Numbered from the stretch's first letter, positions 1 to 5,935 are shown. The stretch is DNA of 7,196 nucleotides from JBOHER01 sp050701115 (GCA_050701115.1 JBOHER010000448.1:1-7196), one strand, 5' to 3'. The notes: a model not told the origin generated them from the letters alone. Made by a program: numbers and translations.

Positions 1-129
1 GCCAACCACCGCCAACCGCGCGGTCACAACACGGGCCTACGGGCACCGTCACCCGCCGACCGGAGCCGCCCCGCCCACGCGACCACAAGCACACGGCTCG
101 TCGGGCTGGGGCGGAGCCCCGTTAGATCT
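1..129. other. Left-edge stretch without a recognisable gene
   Basis: This G+C-rich stretch lies before the antitoxin gene and holds simple repeats of a GCCAACC-type word near its start. The frame of the antitoxin is open through it, but the translation is Arg/Pro/Thr-rich and resembles no family I know, so I do not extend the antitoxin upstream. It could be the tail of an upstream intergenic region. The only structured element I see is the small hairpin at 108-120. Confidence 0.5.
108..120 (+). terminator. Small perfect GC hairpin just before the antitoxin gene
   Basis: GGGGC (108-112), loop GGA, GCCCC (116-120) is a perfect 5-bp stem followed by GTT. There is no T-tract, so a terminator role for an upstream gene is only a guess. 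It ends 9 bases before the antitoxin ATG and contains the only purine-rich run (GGAG, 113-116) that could serve as a ribosome-binding site. It might therefore affect translation of the antitoxin instead. Confidence 0.2.
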
Positions 130-411
130 ATGCGTCGAGAAATCACTCAGCGCGAGTTGCGTAACGACAGTGGCGAGGTGCTGCGCGCGGTCAGCCACGG
201 TGAGGAATTCGTGGTTACCCGTAATGGTGAGCCGGTGGGCACCTTGACGCCGCTGCACAGGCGGACGTTCGTGTCCAAGTCGGAGCTCGCGCGCGCGGCC
301 GAGCGCATGCCGCGCATCGATTCCGCCCGCTTCCGCGCTGGCCTCGATGAAATCGCCGAGCAGGAACTCTTCCGGACAACGACGACCCACGACCCTGCAC
401 AAGGCCGGTAG
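130..411 (+). CDS. vapB: Phd/YefM-type antitoxin of a type II toxin-antitoxin pair
   Basis: This 93-aa protein should be the DNA-binding antitoxin that neutralises the adjacent PIN-domain toxin and represses its own promoter. The N-terminal half (about residues 1-50) has the Phd/YefM look: an ITQRELRN start, then GEVLRAVSHGEEFVVTRNG and the EPVGTLTPL strand. Residues 50-93 are charged and of low conservation, as expected for the toxin-wrapping tail. The ATG at 130 places the conserved ITQREL segment at the usual position near the N-terminus, although the ribosome-binding site is poor (GGAG about 13 bases upstream). The stop is 2 bases from the toxin ATG, so the two are surely co-transcribed. 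The symbol is the generic one for PIN partners; by fold it is Phd-like and not an AbrB- or RHH-type VapB. Confidence 0.88.
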   Translation: MRREITQRELRNDSGEVLRAVSHGEEFVVTRNGEPVGTLTPLHRRTFVSKSELARAAERMPRIDSARFRAGLDEIAEQELFRTTTTHDPAQGR

Positions 412-413
412 GC

Positions 414-836
414 ATGACCGAAGCCGATGCAGCCGCGCACGAGCGAGGCCTACTCGACACGTCCGTGGTGATAGACCTCGGTATTCCCGAGGTTGCGAGT
501 CAGCTTACCGAGGAATGCGCGATCAGTGTGGTCACTGTCGCAGAATTGGCGGCAGGCCCGCACACTGCCAAAGACCCGATGGAACGGGCGATCCGGCAGC
601 AGCGATTGCAGTGGGCCGAGGCCACCTTCGATGCGATTTCGTTGGATGCTCCCGCAGCTCGCTGGTATGGCGTGCTGGTAGCCGCGGTTCTCGAATCGGG
701 CAGGCAGCAGCGCCGCCGGATGGCGGACTTGCTGATCGCAGCAACGGCCGCCGCGCAGGATCTGCCTCTCTACACCCGCAATCCCGATGATTCCTTGGCT
801 CCGCGGTTCGCATCGTCCCGCTCTAGTGTGTGGTGA
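414..836 (+). CDS. vapC: PIN-domain ribonuclease toxin, VapC-like, with frameshifted C-terminus
   Basis: This 140-aa protein is a VapC-like PIN-domain endoribonuclease, expected to cleave RNA using Mg2+ or Mn2+ held by acidic residues. The visible candidates are Asp15 in LLDTSVVID, Glu44 in VTVAEL, Asp105 in MADLLIA, and the Asn123-Pro-Asp-Asp126 motif after LPLYTR; all four conserved positions are present. The ATG lies 2 bases after the antitoxin stop, with AAGG at a suitable distance (401-404). The last 14 residues after Asp126 (SLAPRFASS...) are unlike the family. Reading in the -1 frame from 791 gives FLGSAVRIVPL and a stop at 824-826, which closely matches the usual hydrophobic final strand of VapC proteins. 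A lost base around 789-793 is the simplest explanation. Activity could be preserved or weakened. Confidence 0.87.
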   Translation: MTEADAAAHERGLLDTSVVIDLGIPEVASQLTEECAISVVTVAELAAGPHTAKDPMERAIRQQRLQWAEATFDAISLDAPAARWYGVLVAAVLESGRQQRRRMADLLIAATAAAQDLPLYTRNPDDSLAPRFASSRSSVW

Positions 837-863
837 ATGTGCCTCCACGTGAGCCCCGCGGGC

Positions 864-898
864 TAGATCGCGGACACATGCACGTAGAGCGCGGACAC
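864..898 (+). repeat. Two 14-bp direct repeats spaced 21 bp
   Basis: TAGATCGCGGACAC (864-877) and TAGAGCGCGGACAC (885-898) match at 13 of 14 positions and start exactly 21 bases apart, about two helical turns. The second ends 22 bases before the tenA-like ATG. The arrangement fits two operator half-sites on the same DNA face. Confidence 0.55.
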
Positions 899-908
899 GC
901 CTGTATCG

Positions 909-915
909 AAAGGGG
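909..915 (+). promoter_or_regulatory. Ribosome-binding site of the tenA-like gene
   Basis: AAAGGGG is followed by 5 bases and then the ATG at 921. It supports that start over internal alternatives. Confidence 0.65.
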
Positions 916-920
916 CTGCA

Positions 921-1598
921 ATGTCGGGGCAAGCAAGCACCACCGCGAACGCGCTGGTCGCGGAGGCCCTGCGGGGCCTCACCGACACGGCCGAGGCGAT
1001 CCGTTCCCATCGCTTCCTCGAGCGCCTGCGGGCGGGGGAAGTTCCAGCGGAGAGGCTACGCGCGCTCGCCGGGGAGCAGCACGCGATCATCTCCAGTGAT
1101 CGCAGGAGCTTCGCGCAACTGGCCACTCGCTTTCCCGCAGGTCTCGCTGGTGGCTTCTTCCTGAGCATGGCCGAGGGCGAGGGAATCGCGCTGGAGCACC
1201 TGCACGAGTTCGCGGGTTGGCTAGGGCAGACCGAAGCCGACCTACGGGACTACGAACCGCAACCCGGCGCACAGACGTATCCGGCGTTCGTCGCATGGCT
1301 CGCACTCAACGGTTCGCAGTCCGATGTCGCGCTCGCGTTTCTGGCCAACCTTGAGGCGTGGGGCGATAACTGCCGCCAGGTCGCGACCTCGCTCCGCGCG
1401 GCCTACGGCGCGGATGACGGCGCGGTCGCGTTCTTCGAGTTCTTCGCCAGCCCTCCGCCGGATTTCGAATCCCGCGCGATGGGCGTGCTGGCGGAAGGCC
1501 TCGCCGCTGGTGATTCCCCGGCCCGCGCCCGTAGGGCCACCAGGTTGTTGCAGGCATACGAACTGTCCTTTTGGGACACGCTCGCCGAAGGGCTGTAG
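921..1598 (+). CDS. TenA/PqqC-like (haem-oxygenase-fold) protein
   Basis: This 225-aa, predominantly helical protein looks like the TenA/THI-4/PqqC superfamily, often annotated as a TenA-family transcriptional regulator. Typical segments are an N-terminal HRFLERLRAGEVPAERLRALAGEQ stretch (about residues 30-55), GGFFLSMAEGEGIALEHL in the middle, LANLEAWGDNCRQVATSLRAAYG (about 142-164), and FFEFFASPPPDFE followed by a long final helix ending in SFWDTLAEGL. The length is normal for the fold. I do not see the PCxW-type cysteine context of thiaminase II, nor the His-rich last helix (H-x3-D-x2-H) of the di-iron members such as CADD and UndA. Thiaminase or di-iron oxidase activity is therefore not supported, and the true function is unknown. 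It has its own ribosome-binding site and a separate leader, and converges with the FIST gene with 8 bases between stops. Confidence 0.8.
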   Translation: MSGQASTTANALVAEALRGLTDTAEAIRSHRFLERLRAGEVPAERLRALAGEQHAIISSDRRSFAQLATRFPAGLAGGFFLSMAEGEGIALEHLHEFAGWLGQTEADLRDYEPQPGAQTYPAFVAWLALNGSQSDVALAFLANLEAWGDNCRQVATSLRAAYGADDGAVAFFEFFASPPPDFESRAMGVLAEGLAAGDSPARARRATRLLQAYELSFWDTLAEGL

Positions 1599-1606
1599 CG
1601 ACTACG

Positions 1607-2776
1607 TCACGGTGCGTCTGGCTCGTCGACGAACAGCGCCAGCGAGGCGGTGAAGCCGTGCAGCGCGTTCCGACCGCCGACCGGGCCCAGCTCACCGGCG
1701 GCGAAGAACCCGGCGAGCGGGATGCCGCCGAGCACGTCCTCGACCAGGGTCGCGTCGTGGTCCGGCACGTCGAACATCCGCCTGCCCCGGCCGTTGCAGG
1801 TGAATAGCAGCGCTCCCGCCGGATGGCCGGAAACCTCGGTCTGCACCCGGTGCAAGGCCACCCGCAGATCGTCGTCGGCCCCCGCGGCGTCCCGGATCTG
1901 GAACTGCACCGTGGTGCCGACCTCGACGACATCGCCGACCTCGATCGCACCGGACGACTCGTCGGCACCGAGAACGGCCCGGATCAGGAAGTCGCCGCGG
2001 GCGGGCGTTTCCCGGTACTCGTCCACCACGATCCCGATCTGCAACCCGCGCAGGGCCAGCTCCTGCTGCACCGGCGGCAGCGCGGCCACCGTCGCCCGCA
2101 GCCGGTGCAGCGGTGGCTGACCGCCGAGGCCGGTGATGACCTGGCCGCGCGCGGCGGTGACCGTGTAGGGCTCACCGATCGGCCTGCACCCCTGCGACAC
2201 CACGGGAACACCCCGCCAGCCCGGCAGTCGCACCCCGACCGCACCGGAGGTCAGCACCTCGTCGTCGCGGAACAGCCTGCACTGACCCGGCCCGCGTGTT
2301 CCGCTCACCAGGCCACCCATAACCATCGTGCCGGGCAGGTGGGCGTTGAGGTGCTCGAGCAGTACATCGGCCGGGAATGAATAGGGGTCGGGCAGCAGCA
2401 GGTGGAAATCGTCGGTGCCGCGGTCGAACCGGTAGCCGGCGAGCAAGCCACCGGAGAGGGTGCGCACGAACTCCATATGGAAGGTCTCGGCGGCATGCGG
2501 CAACGACGCCAGCCACACCGCCACCGCGGGCCCGTCCTCCACCTCACGACGTCCGGCCACGACCGCCTCGGCCACGCAACCAATGAGCGCCTCGGGTTGG
2601 ACGGCTTCGCGCGCTGCGGCGAGTACCGCCTCGGCATCGTCAGCGTGATGCGGGGAGGTGAGCAGCACGGCGAGCGACGGCGGCCGACCGGCCAGACCCG
2701 ATGCGGCCGACAGCGCCGCATCGGCGGCAGCCTGCCGTGCGTTCGGCACGGTGGCGAGCCCGACACCGATCCTCAC
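1607..2776 (-). CDS. FIST-domain (FIST_N + FIST_C) sensory-type protein
   Basis: This 389-aa protein appears soluble (no signal peptide or membrane segment). It has the FIST module, a predicted sensor domain proposed to bind small ligands such as amino acids. The FIST_N part covers roughly residues 30-200: alternating strands such as LAVLLTSPHH, the DDFHLLLPDPYSFP segment, then GTMVMGGLVSG and SGAVGVRLPG. FIST_C follows (about 210-380), with SQGCRPIGEPYTVT, GALLFTCNGRGRRMF and the signature GFFAAGELGPVGGRNALHGF. It has no output domain such as GGDEF, kinase or receiver, so it would act as a stand-alone binding protein. The start is a GTG (2776-2774) with a weak ribosome-binding site; the N-terminal MRIGVGLAT agrees with the family. 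It begins 30 bases after the betaine-binding-protein stop on the same strand, which suggests co-transcription with the importer and a role in sensing a related solute. That role is inference. Confidence 0.88.
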   Translation of the reverse strand: MRIGVGLATVPNARQAAADAALSAASGLAGRPPSLAVLLTSPHHADDAEAVLAAAREAVQPEALIGCVAEAVVAGRREVEDGPAVAVWLASLPHAAETFHMEFVRTLSGGLLAGYRFDRGTDDFHLLLPDPYSFPADVLLEHLNAHLPGTMVMGGLVSGTRGPGQCRLFRDDEVLTSGAVGVRLPGWRGVPVVSQGCRPIGEPYTVTAARGQVITGLGGQPPLHRLRATVAALPPVQQELALRGLQIGIVVDEYRETPARGDFLIRAVLGADESSGAIEVGDVVEVGTTVQFQIRDAAGADDDLRVALHRVQTEVSGHPAGALLFTCNGRGRRMFDVPDHDATLVEDVLGGIPLAGFFAAGELGPVGGRNALHGFTASLALFVDEPDAP

Positions 2777-2800
2777 ACCACTATGGTGCCCTGCCGGGGC
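2776..2800 (-). other. Two adjacent short hairpins at the FIST translation start
   Basis: On the + strand, CACCA (2776-2780), CTA, TGGTG (2784-2788) forms a perfect 5-bp stem. It is followed immediately by GCCC (2788-2791), TGCCG, GGGC (2797-2800). The first hairpin includes the first base of the FIST GTG codon and fills half of the 30-base gap after the binding-protein stop. No T-tract follows, so this is more likely a translation-modulating or mRNA 3'-end-protecting structure than a terminator. Confidence 0.35.
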
Positions 2801-2806
2801 GTCGAT

Positions 2807-3721
2807 CTACAGGGTTCCCGCCTTCAATGCCTCAATGAAATCGGGGTTCTGCTCCAACCATTGCTCGACCGACTCCTCGTTCTTCTCGCCCTTGTTCTCG
2901 AAGAACATGATCTTCTCCAGCGAGTGCAGTTGGTCGTCGGTGAGCGCGAAGTTGCCGACCCACTCGGCGACCTCGGGGAAGTCTTCGGTGAACCCAGTCC
3001 GGGCGAAGGAGTGGAGCTCCTCGGGATCGCCGAGCGCGTTCTCCGGGTCCTCGAGGTCGCGGACCGGGAACGCCTCATAGGCCCAGTGCGGCCGCCACAG
3101 CGTGACGACCACGTTGTCGCCGCGCTCGATGGCGCCCTCCAGCTCGGCGAGCATCGCCGGGGTCGAGGACTCGACGAGTTGCATGTCGTCAAGGCCGTAG
3201 GTCGGCATCACGTCTTCCCGGGTGATCCGGGTGAGACCGGCGCCGGGCTCGATGCCGATGATCCGGTTGTCGAACTCGTCCGCGGCGCCGGCGAGCTCGG
3301 TCAGGGACTGAATCGGCGCGTCCTCGTTGACCGCGATCGTCAGTGGGGCGTCGTCGAACCATGTGCCGAGGTCCTCCATGTCCTCGCCGTGTTCGGCCCA
3401 GTAGTCCTCGTGGGTGGCAGGCAGCCAGGCGTCGAAGGAGATGTCGAACTGACCTTGAGCCACACCCGCGTAGATGGGTCCCGGGTCGGCGGTCTCGTAG
3501 CTGATGTTGTAGCCCTCCTGCTCGAGGATGTTTCCCCACAGGTAAGAGGCCGCGATTCCCTCTTCCCAGCCACTGAACACGCCGATGGTGATGTCCCCGT
3601 TGGCGGGCCCTTCACCCGGCTGCTCGCCGTTCTGGCCATCATCCGTGCCGCAGGCCGCAAGGACCAGCGCGGCTGCCGCAATGGCGCCGACCAGCCTTGA
3701 CGTCGTTGTGCGGTGTCTCAT
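2807..3721 (-). CDS. proX: Glycine betaine/proline-type ABC importer, substrate-binding lipoprotein
   Basis: This 304-aa OpuAC/ProX-family protein is the extracytoplasmic receptor that captures quaternary-ammonium compatible solutes and delivers them to the permease. The N-terminus is a lipoprotein signal: MRHR, a hydrophobic Ala/Leu/Val run, then a lipobox LAAC with Cys24. A Gly/Glu/Gln-rich linker follows to about residue 42. The binding domain carries many Trp residues in family positions: W52 and W62, the FDAWLPATHEDYW segment (W99, W108), and LWRPHWAYEAFP (W209, W213). GIEPGAG (156-162) is also typical. Such Trp residues form the aromatic cage for betaine-like cations in OpuAC and ProX, so the ligand class is well supported; the exact ligand is not. 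The start at 3721 is chosen because it opens the signal peptide and follows GGAAGGAAGG. The frame is open far upstream only as an antisense shadow of the permease. It lies 17 bases after the permease stop. Confidence 0.95.
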   Translation of the reverse strand: MRHRTTTSRLVGAIAAAALVLAACGTDDGQNGEQPGEGPANGDITIGVFSGWEEGIAASYLWGNILEQEGYNISYETADPGPIYAGVAQGQFDISFDAWLPATHEDYWAEHGEDMEDLGTWFDDAPLTIAVNEDAPIQSLTELAGAADEFDNRIIGIEPGAGLTRITREDVMPTYGLDDMQLVESSTPAMLAELEGAIERGDNVVVTLWRPHWAYEAFPVRDLEDPENALGDPEELHSFARTGFTEDFPEVAEWVGNFALTDDQLHSLEKIMFFENKGEKNEESVEQWLEQNPDFIEALKAGTL

Positions 3722-3738
3722 CTTGCTTCCTTCCTTCC

Positions 3739-4593
3739 TCACGCGGCTCGCACCAGGCGTTCCACGGTCGACCTGGCCCCGAGAGCCGCGGTCACCCTGT
3801 CCAGGTAGATCGCGAGGATCACCACGGACAGACCGGCCTCGACCCCGAGTCCGACGTTGAGTCGAGAGATCGCCGACAGCACCTGCTGACCAAGGCCGGG
3901 GCCACCGACGAATCCGGCGAGCACGACCATCGACAAAGACAGCATGATCACCTGGTTGATCCCTGCCATGATCGTCGGGAGGGCCAGCGGCAGCTGGATC
4001 TGCCGGAGAATGCTCCCGGGCGTACTGCCGAATGCGTGTCCCGCCTCGACCACCTCTGGGTCGACCTGGCGGATGCCCAGCTCGGTCAGGCGGATCCCGG
4101 GCGGCATCGCGAAGATGATCGTCGCGATGACGCCCGGCACCACGCCCACCCGGAAGATGATGACCGCGGGGATGAGGTAGACCAACGGCGGCATGGTCTG
4201 CATGAAGTCCAGCACCGGGCGGACCACGTTGCTGACGATGCGGGAGCGGGCGGCGGCGATGCCGATCGGGATGGCCAGCACGGTCGCCACGACCACGGAC
4301 ACGATCACCAGCGCCAGGGTCTGCATGGCGTTGTCCCACTGCCCCATCAGCTCGATGAACAGCAGAGCGAGTGCACCAACCAGCCCGAACAGCCACCCGC
4401 GGACGAGCAGCCCGACCAGGCCGAGCAGCACGATCATCACCAACGCCGGCGGCAGGTTGAGCAGATTGGACAGCTGGTTGTAACCCCCGAGCAGGATCTC
4501 CCGGACGAAGTCGAAGAAGGGCCCCAGCGCCGATTGCAGCCGGTCGATGGCCTCCTCTGCCCACTCGCCCACTGGAATACGCCACTCATCCAT
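3739..4593 (-). CDS. proW: Glycine betaine/proline-type ABC importer, permease
   Basis: This 284-aa membrane protein of the OpuAB/ProW (BPD_transp_1) family forms the solute channel. The N-terminal 45 residues are amphipathic (GEWAEEAIDRL...). They are followed by hydrophobic segments at about 48-63, 66-82, 90-112, 132-160, 205-228 and 250-265. The cytoplasmic coupling (EAA-type) loop is clear at about 182-205: VEAGHAFGSTPG... then QLPLALP, where the ATPase docks. The motif LDFMQTMPPLVYLIPAVI (about 128-145) is characteristic of betaine permeases. I chose the ATG at 4593 over the upstream one at 4635: it begins the family-typical MDEWRIPVGEW, has GGGAGG 7 bases upstream, and overlaps the ATPase stop by only 8 bases, which implies translational coupling. 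The next gene, for the binding protein, starts 17 bases downstream. Confidence 0.95.
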   Translation of the reverse strand: MDEWRIPVGEWAEEAIDRLQSALGPFFDFVREILLGGYNQLSNLLNLPPALVMIVLLGLVGLLVRGWLFGLVGALALLFIELMGQWDNAMQTLALVIVSVVVATVLAIPIGIAAARSRIVSNVVRPVLDFMQTMPPLVYLIPAVIIFRVGVVPGVIATIIFAMPPGIRLTELGIRQVDPEVVEAGHAFGSTPGSILRQIQLPLALPTIMAGINQVIMLSLSMVVLAGFVGGPGLGQQVLSAISRLNVGLGVEAGLSVVILAIYLDRVTAALGARSTVERLVRAA

Positions 4594-5650
4594 GGCCGAT
4601 CCTCCCTTTCTCAGCGCGCTCCGCTGACCCGGCATTTCGGTTGCCCATCGCGGTCAGCAAGGTGGCTTGCGAAATGACGCCGAGCATCCGCCGGTCCTCG
4701 TCGACGACGGCCACCGGCAGCCGGCTTTGCCCGCACAGCGTGAACACCTCGGCCAGCAGCGTGTCCGGTCGGACCGTGGCCTGGCCGCCCTCGGGCAGGT
4801 CGGCGCGGGCAGGCTGCATCACCGACGCCGCCGTCAGCACCCGGGTGCGATCGACGTCCTGGATGAACTGCGCGACGTAGTCGTTGGCAGGCTCGCGCAG
4901 GATCACCTCGGCCGTGCCGATCTGCACGATGCGACCTGCCCGCATCACGGCGATCCGGTCGCCGAGGCGCATCGCCTCGTTGAGGTCGTGGGTGATGAAG
5001 ATGATCGTCTTGTTGAGCCTGCTCTGCAGATCGAGAAGCTGATCCTGCATCTCGCGACGGATCAGCGGGTCAAGCGCGGAAAACGCCTCGTCCATCAGCA
5101 TGATCTCGGTCTCGGCCGCGAGCGCCCTGGCCAGGCCGACGCGCTGCTTCATGCCGCCGGAGAGTTGCTGGGGCAGCTTGTTCTCCCAGCCGGACAGGCC
5201 GACCAAGTCCAGCGCGGCCGTGGCCTTGGCCGCACGGGTGGCCTTGTCCATCCCCCGTACCTTCAGCGCGTAGGCGGCGTTCTCCCGCACCGTCCGGTGC
5301 GGAAGGAGGGCGAAGTGCTGGAAGACCATGCTCATCTGGTCCCGGCGCAGCGCCCGCAGCGCGCCCGCGTCCAACGCGGCGACGTCCTCGCCGCCCACAT
5401 AGACGTGTCCGGCCGTGGGTGACAGCAGGCCGTTGAGCATCCGGATGAGCGTCGACTTGCCCGACCCGGACAGGCCCATGACGACGAAGATCTCGCCAGG
5501 CACGACCTCGAATGACGCATCGATCACGGCGGGGGTGACCCCTGAAGTGATGACGTCCTCCCGGCTCGCGCCCTCCTGCAACCTGCGCACCGCGTCCTCG
5601 GCCCGCCTGCCGAAGATCTTGTAAAGCCCTTCCGCACGTACCGCGGCCAC
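4586..5650 (-). CDS. proV: Glycine betaine/proline-type ABC importer, ATPase with a single C-terminal CBS segment
   Basis: This is the cytoplasmic ATP-binding subunit that powers solute uptake, 354 aa from the chosen GTG. Visible motifs are GLYKIFG near the N-terminus, typical of ProV/OpuAA; Walker A GLSGSGKST (59-67); Q-loop Gln111; signature LSGGMKQ (163-169); Walker B IMLMDE (183-188); and the switch His221 in ITHD. After YVAQFIQDVDRTRVL comes one CBS-like segment (about 295-345: ATVRPDTLLAEVF..., LPVAVVDEDRRMLGVISQATLL). E. coli ProV and B. subtilis OpuAA are about 400-418 aa with two CBS repeats, and this one appears to lack the first. The GTG at 5650 has GAGAGG 5 bases upstream and starts just before the conserved region. 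GTG at 5656 and ATG at 5710 (which adds an unconserved N-terminus) are alternatives. It is the first gene of a four-gene run with the permease, binding protein and FIST gene. Confidence 0.93.
   Translation of the reverse strand: MAAVRAEGLYKIFGRRAEDAVRRLQEGASREDVITSGVTPAVIDASFEVVPGEIFVVMGLSGSGKSTLIRMLNGLLSPTAGHVYVGGEDVAALDAGALRALRRDQMSMVFQHFALLPHRTVRENAAYALKVRGMDKATRAAKATAALDLVGLSGWENKLPQQLSGGMKQRVGLARALAAETEIMLMDEAFSALDPLIRREMQDQLLDLQSRLNKTIIFITHDLNEAMRLGDRIAVMRAGRIVQIGTAEVILREPANDYVAQFIQDVDRTRVLTAASVMQPARADLPEGGQATVRPDTLLAEVFTLCGQSRLPVAVVDEDRRMLGVISQATLLTAMGNRNAGSAERAEKGRIGHG
4601..4606 (-). promoter_or_regulatory. Ribosome-binding site deciding the permease start
   Basis: GGGAGG on the - strand sits 7 bases before the ATG at 4593, within the end of the ATPase gene. 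It favours the 4593 start over the in-frame ATG at 4635. Confidence 0.7.
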
Positions 5651-5655
5651 GATCA

Positions 5656-5661
5656 CCTCTC
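5656..5661 (-). promoter_or_regulatory. Ribosome-binding site supporting the GTG start of the ATPase
   Basis: GAGAGG on the - strand lies 5 bases before the GTG at 5650. The ATG at 5710 has no comparable purine run in front of it. Confidence 0.5.
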
Positions 5662-5689
5662 GCTCGTTGCACTTCAGCGGGGTGCGGTT

Positions 5690-5715
5690 CAGCCACGGCG
5701 CGCCGCACATGGCTG
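5690..5715 (-). promoter_or_regulatory. Inverted repeat with internal palindrome upstream of the importer operon
   Basis: CAGCCA (5690-5695) and TGGCTG (5710-5715) form perfect 6-bp arms 14 bases apart. Between them lies the self-complementary CGGCGCGCCG (5696-5705). The element ends 39 bases before the ATPase GTG. It could be an operator for a solute-responsive repressor or a leader hairpin. If translation began at 5710, it would largely lie in coding sequence. Confidence 0.35.
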
Positions 5716-5935
5716 GCTCGGGACCGCATCAAGACCTCGACGCGGCTCCGTCCGCAGCGTCGTGCGACAACGCAGATGACACATCGGCCGATGACGCCGC
5801 GGGCGGACCAACGGAGTGACCCCGCCCATGTCGTAATTCTGGAGTGGACAGTACTCGTTGTTGATCGGACATTTCCACAAGTTGGGGCAAACGCCGCAGG
5901 CGGGGGCGCAATCGAGACCAGATCGTTGGGGGTTC

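Larger units (their letters stand above)
837..920 (+). promoter_or_regulatory. Short leader of the tenA-like gene with tandem 14-bp repeats
   Basis: The 84 bases between toxin and tenA-like gene contain three visible elements: a palindromic CACGTG (846-851); a hairpin AGCCC-CGC-GGGCT (852-864) that could end the toxin transcript but lacks a T-tract; and two near-identical 14-mers (864-877 and 885-898). I see no convincing -35/-10 pair. A regulatory role is inferred from position and spacing only. Confidence 0.4.

Noticed and set aside
49..460. Several - strand open frames over the antitoxin gene
   Set aside because: They are antisense shadows of the antitoxin and toxin genes; none shows a domain or a ribosome-binding site.
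786..795. Programmed -1 ribosomal frameshifting in the toxin gene
   Set aside because: There is no slippery heptamer of the X-XXY-YYZ kind at GAT-GAT-TCC and no strong downstream structure was evident. A simple deletion or sequence error explains the pattern better.
2402..3700. A 432-codon open frame on the + strand
   Set aside because: It lies antisense to the FIST and binding-protein genes. Its composition mirrors their codon bias, and there is no recognisable domain.
3722..4585. N-terminal extension of the betaine-binding protein
   Set aside because: The frame is open, but it overlaps the whole permease gene. The lipoprotein signal with its own ribosome-binding site starts at 3721.
3697..4677. 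A 326-codon open frame on the + strand, His/Asp/Gln-rich
   Set aside because: This is the antisense of the permease gene; hydrophobic codons read backwards give the His/Asp/Gln-rich composition.
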